Of a stretch of 64,000 nt of DNA, positions 39,234-51,723 are shown in pieces. Each line of letters opens with the position of its first letter. The first letter of the stretch is position 1. A model generated the notes under the pieces. It was not told where the DNA came from. It made no database searches and saw only the letters and a program-made list of their open reading frames with translations. The DNA comes from Capitulum mitella (Eukaryota; Arthropoda; Thecostraca; Pollicipedomorpha; Pollicipedidae): the NCBI GenBank assembly GCA_030062745.1, contig CP099843.1, forward strand, positions 248,001 through 312,000, written 5' to 3'. The position numbers were made by a program, and so were the translations under genes.

Positions 39234-39680
39234 TTGGTGTCAGAAGTTGTTCCGATACTTTCTTACCCATCCCTTCCGTGCTGGGGAAACGTCGTGGCCA
39301 TCATAGAGGAGTGTAGGATCACTAGAAGCCAGACGGACAGGGAGAGGGACGTCAGCACGAGCCAAACGGAGAAGGAGAGGACCTGTCTTTCGGATGAGCT
39401 GAATGAGCAGATAGCCGGCCTGCTGCATAGCAAGCTGCAGGAGTATGAAGAACGTACCCAGGAGATATGTCAAAATCTGGTATATTACATTCAGGAACGG
39501 ATCCAAACCCTTACTGATATCGTCATGGCTTCTGTGCAGCACCCTGCAGTCACCGTCGACATTCAGCGGGACAACGATGCGAACCAGCAGGTTGGCGACC
39601 ATACTGCACAGGCCAGCACTGCAGATGCCGCCACCGTTCAGTACGGCCGCAACAATAACGTATTCGGGTGTCGCCTGTGA
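39234..39680 (+). pseudogene. Gag-like open frame of an LTR retrotransposon (relic)
   Basis: An open frame of 148 codons lies at and after the primer-binding site. A charged, coiled-coil-like stretch (SDELNEQIAGLLHSKLQEY) is followed by a Gln/Asn-rich tail, then a stop. No CCHC zinc knuckle, protease or polymerase follows within the next kilobases, so the element is truncated. Assignment as Gag rests on position and composition rather than a diagnostic motif. Confidence 0.45.
39235..39246 (+). other. Retrotransposon primer-binding site
   Basis: TGGTGTCAGAAG is complementary to the CCA end of certain tRNAs and is the usual primer-binding site of many Ty3/gypsy elements. It directly precedes the gag-like frame. 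The LTR should end just before it; a possible LTR start is TGTTACGG near 39,055, but the second LTR was not found, so this limit is not secured. Confidence 0.55.
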
Positions 39681-40399
39681 TGTCACGGTCCTCGACCAAT
39701 GGGAAGCCGGCGTGGGCCGGCCGTCAGCTGGCTAACCGGTTATGCCGGCTGTTCGCTTACTACGAGCTTTGACGAGGCAGGAATCGGGCATTATCTACTT
39801 GTATTTTGTATTTGATTATATCAGTAGATGCAGCTTTATATTTTCGTGGATTCTTTTAGACTGGCTTTGGCGTGGGGTTAAAAACTGACAGAGCTTTGAA
39901 GGCTGGGACAGTTGCTGGCATGTTCCAGGAGTGGCCTTGCCAGGTGATTGAGCCTTGGCAGGATCCTATATTGGGCCTTGGACAAGATTGCTGTGGTGTA
40001 GACGGTAAGTAGCTAACCGTTTTAGACTATTGTTTCGGATGTTTGGCTTGTCTTGTATTTATCATGGCTAATGTCGAAACAGCGTAAAAGTGCTCGACTT
40101 AATACTGCCCCATGTTGGGTGAGCGGCAGCATGTCGCCGGTGACGTCACGCCAGACGCTACATTGGCCGGACGGTTGTACCTGGACTTCTGTGGCATTGG
40201 CTGTCACTGTTATCTTACTCTTTCCTCTCTGGCGGTGCACGGCTCTACCATCGTTGCTATGCAATGGCAAGACGCCAGTGAGGGAGGCGTAGCGGGCACC
40301 ATTATTCGCGAAGGCCAACGTTGACAGTCAGAGCGGTGGTATGAACAATGGCGAAGCCAGGGAGACGGGGGCCTGGCTCTAGGGGTGTCGATTTGTATT

Positions 40400-40475
40400 C
40401 TTTCTAGGGGGCCCTGACCCACCCAATGTTGATTTGGGCCTCTCCAATGTTGGTTTAGGCCCCTCCAATATTTTC
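40400..40475. repeat. Short tandem repeat, about 27-bp unit, 3 copies
   Basis: Three adjacent copies of CCAATGTTG(A/G)TTTGGGCC-type sequence, followed by AT-rich sequence. Confidence 0.7.
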
Positions 40476-40814
40476 TGTCAGTTTTAAAGGGAGCTGGGCA
40501 AAAATAACGAAAGAAACGGCCGCAACAGGTAAAAGATAGAAAGTATAAAATAAGGCATTAAGTGATATATCTATCTTTTTGTCTTCTGTATACACATTTA
40601 TAACCATATACATGGGATGTACAAAAAATTTTATTTAAAAAATAGTAACGAAAACTCCAAAATTTCTATTGATCAAAATAAAGTGGGCTAAATCCGTTGG
40701 GAAACCCATATTTGGGGGAAGGCCAGGTTGTCGGACCGACGGCTCGGCCGACCTAATCATTTACCGAAATTGATGCCCCTGCCTGGCTCCCATCAGGTCT
40801 GCATTTTTTAGTGA

Positions 40815-40918
40815 AACCTAGTTCACATCGTCTTCCCAGCAGGCGGTTTCGGTGTGATTTCAGCTCTCAATGACCTCCGCCTCCCCCCACTGTGAGAAAA
40901 TCCTGGCTGCGCCCCTGG
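40815..40918. repeat. Interspersed repeat copy (CAGGATTTT family), inverted
   Basis: Read on the minus strand it begins CAGGGGCGCAGCCAGGATTT, then CAGTGGGGGGAGGCGGAGGT, CTGAAATCACACCGAAACCG and CTGGGAAGACGATGTGAAC. It is the best-preserved end of the family in this window. Confidence 0.8.
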
Positions 40919-42339
40919 GTGTGAAGAATAAGGGGTGTGAAGATGTTGGGGGGAGCGGTATTGTTGAATACAAAGCTGTGAGATGGCTTGGACTAACAGA
41001 AGTAGTAACAGAGCGTGGCGGCCCCTTGGATGCCTTTTTTGAGGTGGCCGGCGCCAACGGTGGCGATGGGACAGTTCAAGGCCCTATAACAAGGCCAGGT
41101 ATCATAGCTGAGTATTATTGACAGTAATCGACACAAATCGGCACAAATGGGATGGAAAGCAGCCCCCCTCCCTCCCCTTCCGCAGGGTCCGAACTCTGTG
41201 CCAAGTAACGCCAGCCGGGACCATTCCGCAAGTCACCTTACAAATTGTAAGCTGGCGGTTTCTGGTCGCTTTTGGGTGCAGTCTGTTCATCCTGTTTGTT
41301 GTGCAGCACCGCCCTACCGGAAGAAAGCTAAGGCTCCTAATCAAGGCCCCCGAAGCTCATAAATGGGGGGGGGGGGTAAAACATAGTCTTGCCCCGAACC
41401 CATCGCGATGGGGGGACAGTTGTCCATTTTGTCCCCCTTATTCCACCGCCCTTGGTTATGAGCTATAACTACCCTACAATCTAATGAATGGAGAAGTGGG
41501 GCATACCAGTACCAAAGGAAATTATTGGTATGGAATTACATAGCGATATTTTGGCCCATTCATGTATTGTCTTGTTTTATAAAGTTTTTGCAAATTCGTT
41601 ATCAATATCACTTTAGAGAGCGATGAATTTATTTTTCCATACCAAACTTTGTCCCATTTCCACACCCATGGCCGGATCGGGTCGAGATACTGGCACAGAA
41701 TTGCATCCCAATGATTTCCTTTGATACGGAAAGCTTCATACTAAAGGTACACAAAGTTCCTCCCCTTCTGTTTTCTATTCCCATCATTTTCGCAGTCTGT
41801 GTGCGCACCAAGGACGTGGGCGTAGACTTCAACGTTGTCCAATACGCTGGACTTCACCCGCGTGTCGTAATAAATCGCCTGTGATGGGGACAGAATTCAG
41901 CTTCGTTTTGGTCAGCCGCCAATTCTCGTTTTTTTGTGGCTATACCGTCTCGCAGCGGGGTGTGCTGGCGACCTAGAGTGGGTTGAACCTAGCGCAGTTA
42001 TGCCCGCTGCCGCGTATTGCACGGCACGGGGTACCGGCTAACTAAAAGCGAGTTTTCCGAACAGTCCAGTACCGAGCGCGGCGAGTGTAGAATGTCAAGA
42101 GCTTGCACACGTACTTAAGTTAGGAATGCAGTTGTATGCCTTCCTGCGTATCTGAATCCGCATTCGTTAAATGGCCATTTGTCTGGAATTAGGAACTGAG
42201 TTTCAGCTCTTCTGATCAAATGAACTGGAATTGGAATCATTCCTTTTTGGAAGACAGTGGATCAGAATGAACTTGTTTCGCTTCGGAAGCAAAAGATCGT
42301 AATTGGAATCATTCGTGTAATTTTGGCAAATTGCAATAC

Positions 42340-42495
42340 ACTGCCAGGGACACAGCCAGGATTTTCTTAAGGGGAGAGGGTCTAAGTTCAGTGAGAACTG
42401 AAATCATACGAAAACCGCCTGCTGGAAATACTAAACAAGAGAACAATGCCGCCAGCCTAAGGTAGGCAAGCCCCCCTCTGGCTTGTCCCCGGTGG
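42340..42495. repeat. Interspersed repeat copy (CAGGATTTT family)
   Basis: Forward copy with GGGACACAGCCAGGATTTTC, AGTGAGAACTGAAATCATAC and GAAAACCGCCTGCTGG. It is truncated after about 110 bp relative to the copy at 30,855. Confidence 0.8.
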
Positions 42496-42499
42496 GACA

Positions 42500-45400
42500 A
42501 TCGTACAAGCAATTTAACACCTTTCGGCGTATAGCTTAAAGGACGGAGACCTCCTGATCTAGTGTTGGGAAGTTAGGTTAGGACGGTGGGATGCCTGGGG
42601 GCAAAAAGCAGCTGCATGAAAAGGTATGGGAACTTCTGTCGTGCGAATACACATCGCAGACACGGACATAGCAGTGACGAAAAATTTGCAGCAGAGAGGC
42701 CAGCTGATCACTGAGTAATAATTTCCAGATTTGTCAGCAACAAGTGTGGTTTGACAACAAAATATATTTTTGGGAGTTTTTAATACCTTGGAACGTTAGT
42801 TATAAACTCCAGGTTGCAATCCTCGTTATCGATTGTCTCTCCCGCTCTTTACACCAGTAGCTCGATCATCTCTGATGGGCCCAAAATACACCAGTCAGCA
42901 TTCACTGACATTTACGGTTCTTGCACACGTCATTTGTGTACGTGCAATTGTCATCAAATACAATGGATTTTCTCTAGGAGTTGTGCCCTTTCTAGAGCGT
43001 GGTCTCTCATTACGTCCAGGATTATCGCGGTTCAAAATAGTTGCCTAACGCTGGTTGCAATCGAAATACGTTCCAGTCTTTGAGTCCTATAGGTATGTTG
43101 TTCAATTATGCTTATGTCCGCCACGTAAAAACTGGTAGCAAGGGCCTTAACACTATACCGTGCCGGGCGGGAGCAAGTTCTGCCCCCTCCCCGCCCAGCT
43201 TTTTGCTGGCCATTGCCGGCCTTTTGGGAGCTGCTTCGTGAAACTTGGTCCGAAGCTTGGTGACAAATATGCTTTTCAAACGATGCGACAAAATTCAAAA
43301 ATTCGCCTCCCCAGAGGCGGGTTTAGGATACATTTTTGGCAGGCATGTTTCGGGAATATCGCGTCCTCTGGAGATTACGTACTTCTACGAGGTCATGTGC
43401 AATTTTCATGTTCTTTTTACTCTTACGGACACTTCAAATGATCTGAATATTTATAACTTGCACACTTTCAAGTATTCTTAGGAAAAATGTCGATCTGTGG
43501 TGGATCCAAGGGTATGTAAAAGGGTTGCTTATATTTTCTGTTTCCTAAGAATTATTACTCTTTGTATTCATAAAACAAAGCTGACGCATATTGTACAAAT
43601 ATTTATCCTGATTTACGCGTACATTTCACCTATATACAGATGCGCGACTTTATATATAACGGGATTGTAGGTGCAACACAAGGCTTTCGGGGTGCAACCC
43701 TATTGGGTTTAACTGCAAACCCATCATAGGAAATGCCGAACTGGTACCTGGACCTGCACATAACTTACTGATGGTACTTATAACGCTTACTGCTGGAATG
43801 TACACCGTTCTGTTAACTTTGAGGGTCGCTCTAAATAAAGTGGCTGCATTTTTTTAGCCAATCGCCAATTTTATTCTGTTATATTACATCTTAAATAAAA
43901 CTGATGATGATGATGGCAAGTTTAAAGAAGATACCCTTGAAGCAGAAGCCAAGTAAATAATGTGTCTAGGAAAACAGATGTATTTTTACACATCGAAAAT
44001 GTACTGAAAGCTGCGAGTCAGTAACACTCTTCCATCCGCGCTAAGTAAATAAAAATACACTTACTTCGAGAGGTCCTGATTCCACGACATCATCCAGTCC
44101 GCAAAACGTGGCAAGTTTTGAAGGGATCTTGTTAGGGTGATCCTGTGTGCGTACGTGTGTTCGAGAGCGTGCACAACACCACTTTCTGGCTTGTGACCTC
44201 GCTTTTTCAGTGCTAATGCATAGGTCCGTCATGGCCCCAGCCACCGTGGTTCGTATATATTTATTCAGCTCGTCCCTGTACATAAAAAGCGTCGGCCTGG
44301 AGCACGGATGTGTTGACCTTGATTCCAGGCTCTCCTGCCGCCGCACAGCCTTTCAGTACATGAATGCTGAAGGCTGAGGTTTTTGCTGGGTGCAAGAAAA
44401 GGTGGGCCGAGAAGAAATCCGAGAATAAAAAATGGCGTAGATGATGTTATCAAAAGATGTCATAAATGGGTCATTTCACTTCAGATCGCTTAAGAATCGA
44501 CCCGATCCCTTTCGATTTCGATGAGATTTGGGAGACTCGTAGTATTTATTGAAAAGTTGCCAGCCAGGAATTTTCAATCATGGGTGACCTCTGATGTCAA
44601 AGTTGTAGCTCGTGAAAGGTCACCGATTTTTACAGACATTGCATGATTCAAATACCTATAATTCGGTGACAGATTACCATAGAAGAAAGCGATCAGCAAC
44701 ATTCGAAAGATAAATGTTCCAGCCTTCAGAAACACCTAGGCTCATTTTTTGGTAAACTCTAACTGACCTTTGACTCGATTAGGTCATACGGGAAATTTTT
44801 GGTTTTAACCATGTTTACCCACCGTGATCTTCGCGAAAATGTAACACAATATGTCTCCAGATATATGGAATAAGTGTCGCAAAAGCATTTCTTGGCAAAT
44901 TGGAGCTTTTTCAGGTATCCTGACTTAAGTGCTTCCGAGTGGCGCCTGAGAAATATGTCCTGAGGCTATTTGACGAAAATTGATCGATTTCGTACTTTTC
45001 GTTTGTCCGATTGTCTTACAATTTGGTGCGCGCAATGTCCTGCTTGCCCGCTACACATCACCTCAGTTTTAAATTGCCTGACCAGAAAGGTCAGGGTCAT
45101 GTCACCCCAGCACTAATGCACCCATACCATCCAAATGTGACAAACCCGTTCTTCACATCTCTGGAAAACTGAGTCTGTGGGGTAAACTTAGGCATAAAGC
45201 TAACTGAGATAATCCTAGTCGTGCATCAGGGCTTTTGGAAAGTCAACCGAGGCCTGACGTCGGATTTCATATCAGTTTTTTGGCGCTGATTTCGAATTTC
45301 ACATCCATTTTGCATGCATTAAGTCATTTTTGTTCATTCCATGTCCTGGATAATAGCTGATTGTTCTTCTAGTCACGCATCTCAATCATCACTTCTGTCT

Positions 45401-46535
45401 GCTTCTATGCGAAGTTGTCATTTCATTTGTAGCCATTCCACCATTCAGGGAGGAAGTCATGACAAAAAGTCATCACCCTCTGGCTGTAGTATGGAATCTT
45501 CGGTACGCGCAAACTCCGATACGTGAACAAAATATGCGACCTCGGTTGACCTTCAAAAGGCCCCGATGGTCCACTTAGATTGTGTCGGTTAACTGCAAGG
45601 ACTAAGAACACACGATAGACTTATTTCCGTGGAAATGTGAAGAACAGGTATGTTAGATCTGGATGGCAAGGGCCGATTGGTGGTGGGTGTCGTTACCTTT
45701 CCCTTTCCGGTTACGCAGTTTAAACTAATCTGATGTGTAGCAGGCACGCAGGACATTGTGCACACCAAATTGCAGAACAATCGGACAAACGAAAAGCACG
45801 AAATCAAGAAATATTCGTCAGATGGCCTCAGGGTGTATTTCTCAAGTCCACTTGAACAAGTATGTCAGTGTAATCACATTAGGCTGGTTAAAAAATGAAA
45901 GGAACTGTATTTATCGCGCAGACGGTCTTTCTGCAGCAGAGGTGCAGAATTAGGAGTTCTATTGCGGGGGGATCAGTGAATGGATGCAGTGGGAGGGGAT
46001 CAGCTGTTTAGGTTCCTATGTTAAGGTTCCACAACGGGCCCGGGCCGCTGCTGAGGCTTCATTGCTAAGGCGTTTAATTATCGGAAATTGAGTTGATATT
46101 TGGGGTCTCCCCACCCTAGCACAAAACAAACATAGAGCTTCACGCTTATGCTGAATGCAAACACAGACCTCCAGGTTTTCAGTGGGTGCGTTTCCCGAAA
46201 GCCAGGGAGCTCATGCTCTGGACTCGAGAAAAGAGCCCCTTTTGTAGCCTCTCATATAAACGTTATTTTTATCATTAATTGTATTGCTATTTTGGTAACA
46301 AATGCAGGGGCTTCGCCATGTATTTTGATTTGGGGGTATAGCAAAGATGGCCCCAGAAGCCAATCTAACAAACTAGAAAAGTACAGAATTTCGGGCTAAA
46401 CTCGTCGGATTCGTATTGTCACAGGTACCATGTGGTTTTTACAGTACTGTATGGATAAAATGCGTTTAAACACTTCGATAAAGGCGCAACGTATCCTCCA
46501 TTTTATTGCAAAACCGCACATTGCGGGCGATGGTC
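42500..46535. other. Intergenic sequence without recognised genes
   Basis: No gene is visible. 43800-43920 looks like the 3' end of a retroposed sequence: AATAAA-type signals followed by ACTGATGATGATGATGG. 44,460-45,120 is rich in TGACCT/AGGTCA motifs and in a CGATTTCGATGA block that also occurs inside the TTAA element (37,470), so it is probably a diverged dispersed repeat. Confidence 0.4.
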
Positions 46536-46539
46536 GGGA

Positions 46540-46845
46540 CTTTATGTATATATATGTACATATATATGTATATATGTATATATATTATATATATATATAT
46601 ATATAATATATATATATATATATTATATATATATATCATACCAAATAGGGAGTGATTTTGCCCGAGGCGCCGAACTAAATGGCACCGAAAGGTCCTTACT
46701 GTGTCATGTAACTTTATGTCACGGCCGGCCTGTGCCTGGCTTTCGGTCTCTGGGCAAAAACATGTGACCGTTCCGGGTCTCGAACCCAGTTCCTGCCACG
46801 CACCGGATCTGTTGTCCGGTTCCTCAACCATCAGGCTTCGGTGGC
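46540..46845 (-). mobile_element. tRNA-derived SINE
   Basis: On the minus strand the head (46845-46764) is tRNA-like. It has an A-box-like TGGTTGAGGAACCGG (46816-46830), an anticodon-type stem CCGGA/TCCGG with a 7-nt loop, a CTGGG-TTCGAGA-CCCGG T arm and an exact B box GGTTCGAGACC (46776-46786). A tRNA-unrelated body of about 120 bp follows, then an (AT)-rich tail (46,637-46,540). Head, body and simple-repeat tail in this order define a SINE. Poor acceptor-stem pairing and a non-T at position 33 exclude a functional tRNA. Confidence 0.7.
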
Positions 46846-47063
46846 GCCTGACACGACCCGACACCAAAGGATAATTGGATTCCGAGGTTACAGCGAAACG
46901 TTTTGCCCTCCCCTGTTCGATTTCGGAAATTGCGGATTAAACGAGTTTGCTAATGCCACACATATAATGTTCTGCATGATTTGTTCATCATCCGAAACTG
47001 CCATACTTGGAGTCGGGGGAGGAGGTAAACGCCAATTTTCAACCCATTATTCACTATGCAGTG

Positions 47064-47841
47064 TCATACTGGGTTAATGTTAAAATCCTTGAACTGCTGG
47101 GAGACAAGATCACCGAGGCCGGCACTGCGCGCATTGGCTTCACCTCTGTTAGCAGGCCCCTGGATGAAGCTATAGACTTCGAGTTCGTAAATCAACCACT
47201 TTCCCTGACTGCGGCTGTATTTACTGCCGCCGAAAGCAATAACTCGTTCGTCACCTTCCTGTACCTGGCACAAAATCTGGCCAGAGCCGGAGATACTACC
47301 ACCCGTGTACAGCACGAAATTCGCCCTGCCTGGGGTACGATAACGCCGGTCCACTCAAACGGGCGTCTGTCAGGGCTGAAAAGGATCGGTTCAGTTCCTC
47401 ATTCCGGTAGAACTTTGTTGAATCTGACAAATCGACCAAAGACGTCACCAGAGTCGAAAAGGACGGGATAAACTTTCGGAACCACCAAAAGAAGCCGGAA
47501 GGCATCTTTGCTACCTTCACAGAGCTGGGAACCTGGAGGTCCCTGATACACTGGTTGCGGTCTGGGGCCATGGAAATACCATCCGGCGTGATCTCCTGGC
47601 CAAGGTAATTCAGTCAGGTGACACTAATGCTGCACTTGCCGTCAGACGGTTTCAGACCAGAAGATTTCAGCCTGTCAAGAACCGTGCTAAGGAGCTTGTA
47701 ATGATCGTCGAGATTAGCGCTAGTCAGCAGCACATCATCAGCATATGCATGCATCCTCGGAATGTCACCGAGTACATTGTGCATGACAACATGTGGAAAG
47801 TAAGATAATTCCATGCATCCCACAAGCAATGTCACAGACAA
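47064..47841 (-). pseudogene. Ty3/gypsy-like pol relic (reverse transcriptase to RNase H)
   Basis: The minus strand encodes a broken polymerase fragment. The RT catalytic motif is seen as YADDVLL with a following LKSSGLKPSDGKC stretch (47,760-47,620). The RT-connection segment FRKFIPSFSTLVTSLVDL lies at about 47,500-47,420, and an RNase H-like stretch around VQEGDERVIAFGGSKYS lies at 47,280-47,180. The parts are in three frames, so frameshifts have disabled it. An acidic residue expected at the RNase H start is replaced (LYTGGS). No integrase or LTR is recognisable. Confidence 0.8.
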
Positions 47842-47849
47842 CTGAAGAA

Positions 47850-50800
47850 AACTGAAGAAAGAAAGAAATCAATTACTTGTCCGACAGTTTGCCGCAACTT
47901 ATATAAACGTAGGTACAAAAAATGCAAAATACCGATCGAGTTGAAAAAAGAAGAAATCTTAAAGTAAAGGCCGGAACAACGCCATCTATTATTCCGGCTG
48001 ACAACTACTCGGCTCACTACACACTATCCTTGGTGATTCCTGCAAGTGTTGCATAGCCATCAGTGATTGGTTAGGTTTGTTAACCGAAAAAGCAACCGTG
48101 CAATCGGCTGGGAAAACCCCAACTCCCAATACTGCCTTCTCATGCAGATGATATCAAGAACATTCGAGTGGACGGCTCAGTAAGACCGGCCTCTGGCACA
48201 ATCTCCGAAAGCCTGGAAATCAACACGGCGTTCCTCAAATCGAATCGAAATCAACAGGCCCCAACTGAAGAGGAGTTCCCGTGCCGCTGCACCAGGGATG
48301 CTTGGAGAACCGTTGTCTAAGAATAAGTAAATGACAAGCTACCCACCGCAACAACCAGCGTGTAGCTCTTCACCAGTTGTCAAAACGCCTAAACTCAGAG
48401 GCGCAGAAACTCCTCCACGTGAGGGGAGGGGGACATATCAACATTTTAGGTCAATGCTTTCCAGTCAGTGCCCATAGGAACAACGTTAAATTTGAAAAAA
48501 AGTTGGCGGTGGGGCGGGGGCAGCTGTCCTCCTGCGCCTTTGCCTAAACCTCCGTACATTGACTTAACTGCGTGCAGATTTCAAAAAACAACAGTGCCGT
48601 TCGGCCACTGGCTGAAATCTCCGCAATAGATGCCTGGTCAGGCGTTGCAGTCTCCAGAGAGCTCTATGAGTAGAACTTCGGACTCTTGAGGGAGGGTCAA
48701 ATACTAATTTAGATGCTTAATATTTTGCATGCCTTGATGTTTAAATCCACGCCATAGGAGAAAAACTATGGGACCTAACCTACCGAATATTTGGCTTTTT
48801 TAACCGGTCCAATCCAACTCGTTACCAAGCCACCGAGAAGTTGAGGCGCGATGCATCATAATAGCGCCACAAATATGCATGCAGTTAGGTCGTGGCTTGA
48901 CCTGACATCATTGATCAGTTGGGTCATCTGTGGTATGGATGTGTCCGACACGTTAGTAATCATCTAAGCATTTCACCAAAATGAAAATCACGTCAATTTC
49001 CTTTTCAGTCTTACTTCCACCCCGGCCCAGTCTGACCTATCATGACCTCTGATGGCCTCGGTAGTAACCAAAGTTGAAAATGTGCTCGCTCGACTCAGCC
49101 TCATGAATTCTCTTTCCTGGTGCTTCATTTTTCTGTATGCCACACAAACCTGAGATCCTGTGGGAATGGATATTCGCCCCCTCCCCCCCCGGCACAGGTT
49201 AAATTCCGACAGAGCATCGTCCAGTGAACAAGCTCACAAAGTTATTCACAAAGACGGAATCCGTTTAGTGGAAGATTTAACGACCATTTTATGTCAGACG
49301 GTGGAAAAGATACCCCACGAAACGAATCCTTTGTGTGCAATATAGGAACCCATGGGAAAGCCAGCCCCAACTCTTGAGTTAGGAACAATGATCCTTGACC
49401 GAAAGACTGGGCCATGTTATATGACTGTATCATATTAGAGTAAAAGATACAGAAAGCTTTTCTGAGGCCAAACTGTACTGCAAGACATCGGATATGGCGG
49501 TTCTAAACGAAGGAGTTATTATCTTTAATCGGTCTCGATTACTTGACCTGTGACGTTCAGCTGAAGGGGCCTTAAATTCGAGTTTAAAATACGATTAATG
49601 TTACTTCGCGGTGAAAGACGTTACCCCATACAATCGGGGACACATGGTCCCGCACGAAAACTAGTGACTCTTGGATAAGTCTCCATGACCTGACTCGTGA
49701 CCCCTAGGTTACAGTTCATGTATCAAGCCACTGATTTTGGGCTCAGTGTCTGACGTTGATCGTGGCTACAGATCCTGCGTTTGGGCTGTGGGGCTGGACT
49801 AAACCTAGACTACACTTTTTAGTCATTATAATATTAGGTCTGTGGCAGTGACTGGAAAGAAACGGTCTGTATGATTCTATTCAGAATACCCCAATAATTT
49901 CTGGTAATCTCAAGCCATGATGCTGATTGTCAAACGCTCTCAGTTCGGGCGCGAATTATTTACAATAACAGAAAATGTTCTTGGGAACAGTGACAATACG
50001 ATAACACTATCCGAGGTGCACTGGAACGTTTCGACTTCAAACAGTATTCGTCAGCATTTAAGTTCAACACGTTCAACACATGAAAATCCACACAGCAAGG
50101 AAGTTTTCGTCGAAGTTAAATTTCTAAATGCATGTGCAAAAGTACATGCTATTCTCCTTGAGACCTTGTAAGTAAATACTGATATACCTTACTTTTTTTA
50201 TAAGAACCGTTTGATTTAAGGATCGTCGTTGCGTTCGACTATTTCACAAACCCCGCCGTCGTGTACTCGTTTCATCGCTCGTCTGTCTTCTTTGTCTTTG
50301 CATTACTCAAGAAAGGTAGTTACCCGAGTTTAGGTGATTTGACCGTTCAATCTGAACGACAAATGCGCTGTGTGACATGCGATTTTTCACGTCCTCGTTA
50401 TGTTCTTTTGTTGTTTCAACCCCCCAGTTTCTTCTTTGTAAGCCTTATTACACCCCCACATGGAATTTTGTATAGTAAGCTCTTGTCATTGAGCCTGTTC
50501 TTTTAACCTTGAGATATCAGTCCAGAGGGCCTTGAGTCCACCTATTTTCTTTCCAGATGTCTGCTCCTTCGATGTTTCGCAATTGTTTTGGCTTGTGGCA
50601 ATCGTTTCGGAGTGTGGCATGGAGATGCATCATTCGTGCGATTGTGCACAATGTTCCTGACTTTCCTGTTTCCATAGCATTGTTCTTCAGATGACTGAGC
50701 AAAACCTTGGGATACATCAGCGTCGTGAAGGATGCAAAAATCTAGCAAATTTCCTCCTTAAATACTCCTCAAATCGCTACCATGCGAAATGCCCTGAAGA

Positions 50801-51720
50801 AGCCGATGACTATGTCCCATTTCACCCGGTCACGATGTCCGAAAAGTAATATACGTAACTCGTCCCTAATTGTTGGTTTTCACTAATAATGGAAAAACTT
50901 CCAGCGCAGCAAAAGGACTACAGTACACAGGCGCTTGAAACATTTTATAATCTCTTTCCATGCAGTAACATACGTCTAACGCTAGGCTACTCTCTCAAAT
51001 CCTGGGAGTAGCCGTAATTGCTCTCGCCCTACCTGTCTTCCATGCTTAATGCATTTACATTAATCGCTTCATTTAGACTAATTTATCAAGAAATTTTAAA
51101 ATAATTACTAAATAAATAACTAAATTTAACTAAATTTGGATTAAATTAAATTACTTATTAGATTGGAATAAAAAGAAAACTAATACAAACTAAAGAAATA
51201 ATTATTAAATAAATAGTAAATAATACAAATAATTTTTGAAACATATCATTAATTACATTAATGTCCATTAATCGCTTTCGGTTCATGCACCCAAATGGGC
51301 ATAAATTGGACCTCAGAAGTGCACAAGCACTAAAACTATGCCCTAGTCTAATCCTGTTGGATAGCCCAAATGGCTCAAACTGACTCGCTTTGGGAGCAAT
51401 GACCTTGTCCACCATATTCCCAGAACTGCTAGATCCACGTCCACATGTTTCATACAGTTCTCATTTCTCGTACAATGCCGTAGTATGTTTGTCTGATAGG
51501 TTCGCACTAAGTTATTGCAAGCTCAGACTATACCTATAGCTATAGGTATAAAAGATATAGCCACAGCTAAGCTCCGCACATCTCTGTGAGGTTATCAGTA
51601 TTCAGGTCTTACGAAACTAAGGTTACGCTGAACCACCCTGAGGGACAAAGCGCAATGAATGCGCAGCACGCCACAGTGAATCGCCCCTGGCGACAACTAT
51701 TCGGCCGGCGGTTTGCAGCC
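47850..51720. other. Intergenic sequence without recognised genes
   Basis: No gene was recognised. 48,890-49,070 and 49,540-49,720 carry TGACCT-rich sequence like that at 44.5-45.1 kb. 51,040-51,260 is a low-complexity AT tract built on AAATAATTA/ACTAAAT. Isolated open frames of 60-85 codons match nothing. Confidence 0.4.
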
Positions 51721-51723
51721 TCC

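Noticed and set aside
45423-45611. Minus-strand open frame ending DFLPEWWNGYK as a gene
   Set aside because: 62 codons, no recognisable family, no supporting exons; possibly a fragment of an old element.
46764-46840. Functional tRNA gene
   Set aside because: The acceptor stem does not pair properly, position 33 is not T, and the sequence continues into a body and an AT tail, which fits a SINE instead.
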